Source: Desulfobulbus sp.
GTDB lineage: Bacteria > Desulfobacterota > Desulfobulbia > Desulfobulbales > Desulfobulbaceae
Direction of reading: 5' to 3'
DNA: 8,252 bases
NCBI GenBank assembly: GCA_030602145.1
Contig: JAUWAH010000082.1
Location: 1 to 8,252 of the forward strand
The notes under the pieces are model-generated. The model was not told where the DNA came from. It saw only the letters and a list, made by a program, of their open reading frames with translations, and searched no databases. The position numbers and the translations under genes were made by a program. The first letter of the stretch is position 1, and every line of letters begins with the position of its first letter. Shown here piece by piece: positions 1-4,189 of this stretch.

Positions 1-492
1 GCCTTCATGAAACAGAAGCATGACCATGTTTCGGTGGAACAGGTCTGCTCCGGCCTAGCCATCCCCGACCTGTTCGCCTTTGTCGCCACCGGCCGGCCGA
101 TTCCGGACTGGCTGCGCACGGAGCTTGATCGGGCCGTCGACCGGACCCCGATCATCGTCGGGGCGGCCATCGAGGCGGTCCGGGGTGGCAGGCCCTGCGA
201 CATCGCCGTCCACGCCCTGGCGCTCATGGTCGACATTCTGGCCGACGAGGCTGCCAATCTGGTGCTCAAAACCCTGGCCCTGGGAGGCGTCTACATCGGT
301 GGCGGCCTGGCGGCGCGACTGCTGCCGCTCATCGATGCGCAGCGGTTCATGACCGTCTTTGCCCGGGGCACCTACCGCGAGATGCTGGGCCGCGTCCCGG
401 TCCAGGTGATCACCAACCCGCACACCGCCCTGCTCGGTGCCGCCGTCTGCGGCATGAATACCCTGCGGCCTGGGACGGCCGGCACCTCCTGA
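1..492 (+). CDS. glk: Glucokinase, C-terminal part (5' end outside window)
   Basis: The reading frame is open from the first base and ends at TGA 490-492, giving the last 163 residues of what should be a protein of about 320-340 aa. It should phosphorylate glucose to glucose-6-phosphate with ATP in the cytosol, feeding glycolysis. Visible family marks are the early segment HVSVEQVCSG followed by a helix (PDLFAFVA), a helical block with GxxCDIAVHALALMVDILADEAANL, and the glycine-rich motif GGVYIGGGLAARLLPL that precedes the C-terminal helix in bacterial Glk proteins. The end, ITNPHTALLGAAVCG, matches the usual closing segment with an Ala/Gly-rich helix. The ATP and sugar sites in the N-terminal half cannot be checked here. 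An internal ATG at 7 is not the start, because the family similarity continues upstream of it. The next gene follows after 34 nt on the same strand. A different ROK/hexokinase-fold sugar kinase is the alternative, but the C-terminal motif favours Glk. Confidence 0.86.
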   Translation, partial: AFMKQKHDHVSVEQVCSGLAIPDLFAFVATGRPIPDWLRTELDRAVDRTPIIVGAAIEAVRGGRPCDIAVHALALMVDILADEAANLVLKTLALGGVYIGGGLAARLLPLIDAQRFMTVFARGTYREMLGRVPVQVITNPHTALLGAAVCGMNTLRPGTAGTS

Positions 493-526
493 CCGGGTTC
501 CGTCCCCGCCCGCCACCCACCCGCCC

Positions 527-1081
527 ATGTCCGCCTTCGCGATTTCCCAGTTGCTGGTCGTCATCGCCATCGGCTTTGACCTGCTCTCGTTCCAGTTCAA
601 GCATCGCCGGCAGATCATCGCCTGCCTAGTCGTCTCCTGCCTGCTGGTCGCCCTCCACTTCGCCCTGCTCGGCCACTGGACGGCAACGGGCCTGGGCATG
701 GTGGCGGCGGTGCGGTTCATCGCCAGCTACTGCACCACCTCGAAAAAAATGATGGCCTTCTTTCTCGTCCTCACCCTGCTGATCGCGGCCATCACCTTCA
801 ACGGCATGCTCAGCGTGATCGGCTGCCTCGGCTCCCTGTTCGGCACCGTCGGCTCCTTCTGCCAGGATGACAAACGGCTCCGCCAGGTGCTGCTGGTGGC
901 CACCAGCCTGTGGCTGATCCACAACATCCTGGCCGGCTCGCCGACCGCGGTTCTGCTGGAAACGGTGTTCATCGGCTCCAATCTGCTCGGCTACTATCGG
1001 TTCTACTGGCGGCGGGCCGGCAAGGCGGGGATGTCGTCGGAGGAAAGGGCGGAAGAAAAAACCGGTCGGTGGGTCTGTTAG
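527..1081 (+). CDS. YgjV-family inner-membrane protein
   Basis: This is a 184-aa, strongly hydrophobic protein. About six to seven membrane segments can be read, roughly at residues 4-20, 29-48, 53-68, 74-92, 95-110, 120-137 and 142-160, with a charged cytoplasmic tail (RRAGKAGMSSEERAEEK). The pattern of short helices, the early FDLLSFQFKHRR, the central CLGSLFGTVGSFCQDDKRLR loop and the late IHNILAGSPTAVLLETVFIGSNLLGYYRF segment fit the YgjV family of bacterial inner-membrane proteins, whose function is not known. The start ATG at 527 has no purine-rich Shine-Dalgarno: the upstream 20 nt are almost all C, so translation may depend on the preceding glucokinase gene or on an unstructured leader. 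Its TAG stop (1079-1081) overlaps by 4 nt the TAA stop of the convergent gene on the minus strand. No role in glucose use is implied beyond adjacency. Confidence 0.82.
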   Translation: MSAFAISQLLVVIAIGFDLLSFQFKHRRQIIACLVVSCLLVALHFALLGHWTATGLGMVAAVRFIASYCTTSKKMMAFFLVLTLLIAAITFNGMLSVIGCLGSLFGTVGSFCQDDKRLRQVLLVATSLWLIHNILAGSPTAVLLETVFIGSNLLGYYRFYWRRAGKAGMSSEERAEEKTGRWVC

Positions 1082-1761
1082 AAGGAAAAGATGTCACCGA
1101 TGGTGAGGGTGTCGAGGACGGTATCGTCCAGGACGGCAACCAGAGCGGCCAGATAGGCGAGGAGGCTGTCAGCGGCCACCACTCCGAGCACGCCGCTCTC
1201 CCGGCTGACCTGCTCCGGCGTCCAGAGCAGCAGTTCGCCGGGTCGCCTCGGGGCAAGCTGGCAGCGCGGCAGCGGCGGTACCGGCGCCATCGCCAGTCGG
1301 GCCTTGGCGAAAAACGCCAGCACCTGCCGGGACCGCCATCGCCGCACCAACCCGGCCAACCGATCGCGGTCGAGCCGGGCGAAGGCCCCGATTGTTGCGA
1401 TCCCGTCGCCCGCCAATCTGGAACTCCAGCTTGGCCCTACCCCCTGGAGTGCCTGGCTGGGCAGGCGACCGATGGCCGCGCTTCCATCCCGCAACGGATC
1501 ATCGACCGATGGTTCTCCGGAGTCGGGATCGGTCCGGCCGAAGGCGAGTTGCGCCAACCATGGTGTCCCGTCCAGCAAGACATATCCCCCATCGATCCGG
1601 TTCACCGGCTCGGAGCCGCAGCAGACCCGCACCCGGGAAAGCTCCAGGGTTGCCTTGACCCGATCCTCGGCAAACACCTGCTGTACCGCTGTCGCCGTCT
1701 CCGCATACACCTGGCGGATGAAATCGCGGATCGTGGCGGTCACCGCAATGGGCTCGGCCAT
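1078..1761 (-). CDS. Unknown 227-aa protein with HhH-like segment, third gene of unknown operon
   Basis: I do not recognise the family as a whole. The protein has no signal peptide and no clear membrane segment, so it is probably cytosolic. An N-terminal helix (residues 8-34, FIRQVYAETATAVQQVF) precedes a strand-rich part with a CC pair at 47-48 (VRVCCGSEPVNRIDGGYVLLDGTPWL). Residues about 100-131 read LPSQALQGVGPSWSSRLAGDGI..IGAFARL, which has the layout of a helix-hairpin-helix / DUF4332-like motif: a GVGP turn, then a helix ending in a GI..I..F..L pattern. Such motifs bind DNA or, in some proteins, only pack against other domains. The C-terminal third is helical and Leu/Ala/Val-rich (ADSLLAYLAALVAVLDDTVLDTL). 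The start ATG at 1761-1759 shares one base with the TGA of the upstream gene, a strong sign of coupled translation. Existence as a gene is well supported by this coupling and by sensible protein composition. Function is open. Confidence 0.75.
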   Translation of the reverse strand: MAEPIAVTATIRDFIRQVYAETATAVQQVFAEDRVKATLELSRVRVCCGSEPVNRIDGGYVLLDGTPWLAQLAFGRTDPDSGEPSVDDPLRDGSAAIGRLPSQALQGVGPSWSSRLAGDGIATIGAFARLDRDRLAGLVRRWRSRQVLAFFAKARLAMAPVPPLPRCQLAPRRPGELLLWTPEQVSRESGVLGVVAADSLLAYLAALVAVLDDTVLDTLTIGDIFSF

Positions 1762-2522
1762 CAGCTCACCGTTTTGAAGGTGATCTCCACCTCACCGTAC
1801 ACGCTTTTGGTCGACGCTTGGGCCGTGTCGTCGGCAGCCGGCTTGACCTTCAACTGGGTGGTGGGCAGAAGGAGATTGGTCCGGGTGAGGCTCAGCCGGT
1901 TGAGCAGGGTTGACTGAAAGGCAGCCGTGTCGAGCAGACTCGCCGCCTTCAGCGAACCGGTTGCAACGGACGGGGTTGCTTCGGCCGCCGGTACGACAGA
2001 GTTTGTTTCGGTAAGGTTGAAGGTGACCTTGGCCAGGATGCGGCCGGAATCGATCAGCACCCTGGGCAATCCCTTGTTGAGCACCAGCCGCAATGCCTCC
2101 TGATGACGCAAGGCCAACTGACGGCGGATCTCCTGGCGCACCCGGTCGACCCCGGCTGTTGTGAACACCCATCCGCCATCCTCCCCCTTGCGCACATCGA
2201 CATCCTCCCGCAGAACCACACCGACCCGGTTCTGCACGGCCGGCCGCTCCGTCTCCGGCGGTCCCGGAAGGTACGCCCCGCCGGTGACAAGGGGATTGTC
2301 CCCCTGCCCGTCGCCGAACAGGGCGATGCAGGCCTGGTCCACGGCAGCGGCGTCGACGTGCAGTTGCCCGTAGGTCTCCGCATCCAACTCAGCGGCCCGG
2401 ATCAGGTCGGCCTGCCGGGCCAGTTGGTCGGCCATGGAGGCGCTCATCGCCTCGAATGTCTCGGAGATGAGCCCGGCGACAAATTCCGCCAGGCCCAGCT
2501 CGCTCAATTTCACCTCGACCAC
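1761..2522 (-). CDS. Unknown 253-aa protein, second gene of unknown operon, paralogue of the upstream gene
   Basis: I do not recognise the family. It is clearly related to the preceding gene product. The N-terminal ELGLAEFVAGLISETFEAM lines up with EIGFPEFTAGLINSTFDAL, KGLPRVLIDSGRILAKVTFN (about residues 149-168) with QGILRLVIESGTIETRLTFS, and the ends both carry a G-V-hydrophobic-FKT strand (GEVEITFKT versus GGVVLHFKT). Between these lie a poorly conserved insert with GDGQGDNPLVTGGAYLPGPPE and a charged helix (VRQEIRRQLALRHQEALRLVL). There is no signal peptide or membrane segment. The start is GTG at 2522-2520: it keeps the paralogous N-terminus intact, lies 9 nt after the upstream stop and has AAGG about 7 nt upstream. 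The next ATG would delete the conserved N-terminal helix. The gene ends in a one-base stop/start overlap with the 227-aa gene. The two strand segments in each paralogue could make a small beta sandwich or a beta-strand assembly interface, which is only inference. Confidence 0.78.
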   Translation of the reverse strand: MVEVKLSELGLAEFVAGLISETFEAMSASMADQLARQADLIRAAELDAETYGQLHVDAAAVDQACIALFGDGQGDNPLVTGGAYLPGPPETERPAVQNRVGVVLREDVDVRKGEDGGWVFTTAGVDRVRQEIRRQLALRHQEALRLVLNKGLPRVLIDSGRILAKVTFNLTETNSVVPAAEATPSVATGSLKAASLLDTAAFQSTLLNRLSLTRTNLLLPTTQLKVKPAADDTAQASTKSVYGEVEITFKTVS

Positions 2523-2531
2523 GGTCGCGCC

Positions 2532-3311
2532 TTACCCGGCCAGGGGCTGATAATCGGTTTTGAAGTGAAGGACGACGCCGCCGAAGATGTTGACCCGGGT
2601 TCCGGAGACGTCGCGATGGGATTCCTTGGCCGTCTTCACATGGACATGGGTGGTCCTGCTGGCCGTCATCGAGGGACCGCCGATCAGCGAGGACAGGATG
2701 CCGGAGGCGCTCGCCTTGCGGGTCGACGAGGTGTCGCGCTCATAATCCGTGGCCTGCCGCACGCTGGATTGGTAGTCATAGGCGGAAAAGGTCAGCCGGG
2801 TCTCGATGGTGCCCGACTCGATGACCAGCCGCAGGATTCCCTGGCGGACCATTTCCTTGAGCAGGGTGTACTTGTTGCAGGCCAGCCGGTCGGTGACCGC
2901 GTTGACGATCTGGGTCATCTCGCCGGCGTCCAGCTGGCCGGCGTTGATGGTGGGTGCGGTCCGGCCGGCGTCGGCGGGCAGGGCGATGGCCTGGTTGAGC
3001 ACCGTGGCCTGGGCCGCGGTCAGAGTCGAGCCGGTGTGGACATGGGTGGTATTGCTGGTGTCGCTCTGATAGGCGGGCAGGATCTTTTCCAGGAAGGCGA
3101 GCACCTCGTTGCCGGTGATGTCGTCACGGGTGTTGTTGATGTAGTCGGACAGGGACTGGCTGATCGCGCCGATGATCTCGACGTAGGCTTCCATCTGCCG
3201 GATGTTGGCCTTGATCAGGGCATCAAAGGTGGAGTTGATCAAACCGGCGGTGAATTCTGGAAAGCCGATCTCGTCCAGGTGGGTTGCGTTTTCGACTGCT
3301 TGCGATGCCAT
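2532..3311 (-). CDS. Unknown 259-aa protein, first gene of unknown operon
   Basis: I do not recognise the family. The protein starts with a helical segment (residues 11-52, LDEIGFPEFTAGLINSTFDALIKANIRQMEAYVEIIGA) shared with its downstream paralogue. A second helical stretch follows (LSDYINNTRDDITGNEVLAFLEKIL), then a Thr/Ser-rich linker with TTHVHTGST near residue 88. After a helix (ITQIVNAVTDRL-like, about 131-145) comes ILRLVIESGTIETRLTFSAYDYQSS, the best conserved block. Near residue 225 TTHVHVKTAKE repeats the TTHVH pattern, and the protein ends with NIFGGVVLHFKTDYQPLAG. No signal peptide or membrane helix is visible. The ATG at 3311 has a near-perfect AAGGAGGT just upstream, so expression could be high. 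It leads a three-gene operon with 9-nt and one-base-overlap junctions. The two His-x-His pairs could bind a metal, but they are not conserved in the paralogue. Confidence 0.8.
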   Translation of the reverse strand: MASQAVENATHLDEIGFPEFTAGLINSTFDALIKANIRQMEAYVEIIGAISQSLSDYINNTRDDITGNEVLAFLEKILPAYQSDTSNTTHVHTGSTLTAAQATVLNQAIALPADAGRTAPTINAGQLDAGEMTQIVNAVTDRLACNKYTLLKEMVRQGILRLVIESGTIETRLTFSAYDYQSSVRQATDYERDTSSTRKASASGILSSLIGGPSMTASRTTHVHVKTAKESHRDVSGTRVNIFGGVVLHFKTDYQPLAG

Positions 3312-3315
3312 GGAA

Positions 3316-3323
3316 ACCTCCTT
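3316..3323 (-). promoter_or_regulatory. Strong ribosome binding site of the unknown operon
   Basis: Read on the minus strand this is AAGGAGGT, an almost full complement of the 16S rRNA tail, placed four bases before the ATG at 3311. It is the best Shine-Dalgarno in the window and fixes the start of the 259-aa gene. Confidence 0.88.
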
Positions 3324-3339
3324 CGATCATCTTGACTTG

Positions 3340-3354
3340 ACGATAAAACATCGT
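3340..3354. repeat. Short inverted repeat upstream of the unknown operon
   Basis: ACGAT-aaaac-ATCGT forms a 5-bp perfect inverted repeat 29 bases upstream of the 259-aa start, in an AT-rich pocket that also holds the direct repeat TTGAC-TTGAC at 3332-3341. On the minus strand the same bases contain TTTTAT, a poor candidate -10 box, with no good -35 at the right distance. It may be an operator or chance; this size of repeat is common by chance. Confidence 0.25.
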
Positions 3355-3439
3355 TTGATGAACTGGTCGGAGATGGACTGCCGATCAGAACACGGATTGC
3401 CCACTATGTTTCCGTATTCGCAGCCGGGACGCAACGAGT

Positions 3440-3484
3440 AAAAACTTGATATGTTCCGGATAGCAATTCTATCCACTGAGAACA
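3440..3484 (-). terminator. Probable terminator of the binding protein-kinase-exonuclease operon
   Basis: An inverted repeat GGATAG-caatt-CTATCC lies at 3458-3474, flanked by a second pairing arm TGTTC (3452-3456) and GAACA (3480-3484) with unequal spacers of 1 and 5 nt. On the minus strand the structure starts 37 bases after the exonuclease stop and is followed, after 7 nt, by five T residues (3444-3440). The position fits an intrinsic terminator, but the inner stem is only half GC and the T-run is short and displaced, so termination may be weak. It could also be an operator, since it lies about 140 bp upstream of the unknown operon. Confidence 0.42.
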
Positions 3485-3520
3485 TGAGGGGACAGGATGA
3501 GCGACCGGTTATCCAGCCGG

Positions 3521-4177
3521 TCAGCAGGGCTCGGTTTGTCCACCGGTGCCATCGCCGGCCGGACCGCCTCCGGGAAGCCGTTCACCGTGCGGATGCGGCT
3601 GCGGCCAGGTCAGCAGCCCCAGGTAGATTTCCCGGCTGATCCAGGCGTCGGTGGCGGCGTAGCGGATCTGCTGGTTGGACAGTTCGTCCCGGGCCCAGTT
3701 GGTGGTGCGCGCCGACTTGGAGATGCGCACCGAACAGACCGTGGCGGCCAGGCCGCGCAGGCCATGGTGGCGAAGCCCCCGGCCACGCGCCATCCGGGCC
3801 AGGTCGACAAAGCCGGCGGGCTCAAAGGGATGCAGTTCCCGAAGGGCGCGGAGATCGAAATCCGGCGCCACCCCCGTCTTGACCACGTCCGGATCCTCCA
3901 GCAGGGCCGTCAGTGGGGCGGGCAGGCCGGTCCGCTGCACCTGAAAGAGCACCACCTCCTGATCGCTAGCCAGTTGCAGCAGACTGGGAGCGAATTTCTG
4001 CCCCTTCTTGAATGCCGGCCGGGTCTCGGTGTCGAACCCGAGCAACCTGGCCCGCGCCAGGCGAACCGCCGCCTCCTCGGCCTCCACCGGGGTCCGGACC
4101 AGATGCACCGACCCCTGCCAGCAGGCCAGCGGCAACAGGTTGATTGCCTCCTTGCTGATCCGGCTCTCTGCTTCCAC
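3521..4177 (-). CDS. RNase D-like 3'-5' exonuclease (DEDDy type)
   Basis: A 218-aa cytosolic protein with a single 3'-5' exonuclease domain, the fold that removes nucleotides from 3' ends of RNA or DNA with two metal ions. All three exo motifs are present: ExoI LLGFDTET (Asp49, Glu51), ExoII KTGVAPDFDLRAL (Asp108) and ExoIII YAATDA (Tyr173, Asp177), which makes it the DEDDy class. The family signature SxRTTNWARDELSNQQIRYAATDAW just before ExoIII is intact. There is no HRDC domain, unlike E. coli RNase D, so it is the short stand-alone form; the last 25 residues are Gly/Pro-rich and probably disordered. The start is chosen as GTG at 4177-4175, since GAGGTG sits 6 nt upstream and the protein then begins at the usual place before ISKEAINLLPL. 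GTG at 4186 is possible; the ATG at 4243 would overlap the kinase gene heavily and lacks support. It starts 10 nt after the kinase stop, so it is probably co-transcribed. The in vivo substrate cannot be read from sequence. Confidence 0.87.
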   Translation of the reverse strand: MEAESRISKEAINLLPLACWQGSVHLVRTPVEAEEAAVRLARARLLGFDTETRPAFKKGQKFAPSLLQLASDQEVVLFQVQRTGLPAPLTALLEDPDVVKTGVAPDFDLRALRELHPFEPAGFVDLARMARGRGLRHHGLRGLAATVCSVRISKSARTTNWARDELSNQQIRYAATDAWISREIYLGLLTWPQPHPHGERLPGGGPAGDGTGGQTEPC

Positions 4178-4183
4178 GCACCG

Positions 4184-4189
4184 CACCTC
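4184..4189 (-). promoter_or_regulatory. Ribosome binding site deciding the exonuclease start
   Basis: On the minus strand GAGGTG overlaps the TGA stop of the kinase gene and stands six bases before GTG at 4177. This favours that GTG over the in-frame GTG at 4186, which lies inside the site itself, and suggests translation coupled to the end of the kinase. Confidence 0.6.

Noticed and set aside
910..1917. A 335-aa open frame on the plus strand overlapping ygjV and the 227-aa gene
   Set aside because: It begins inside the ygjV-like gene in another frame and runs antisense to two coupled genes. Its composition is disordered-like, with no family signature.
2103..3335. A 410-aa open frame on the plus strand, opposite the two paralogues
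   Set aside because: The minus strand has the strong ribosome site, paralogy and coupled junctions. The plus translation is repetitive Gly/Asp/Val-rich mirror sequence without domain features.
3460..3474. Possible sigma-54 promoter on the minus strand (TGGATAG...GCT)
   Set aside because: The spacing between GG and GC is 8 nt rather than the required 10, and the motif is part of the hairpin arms.
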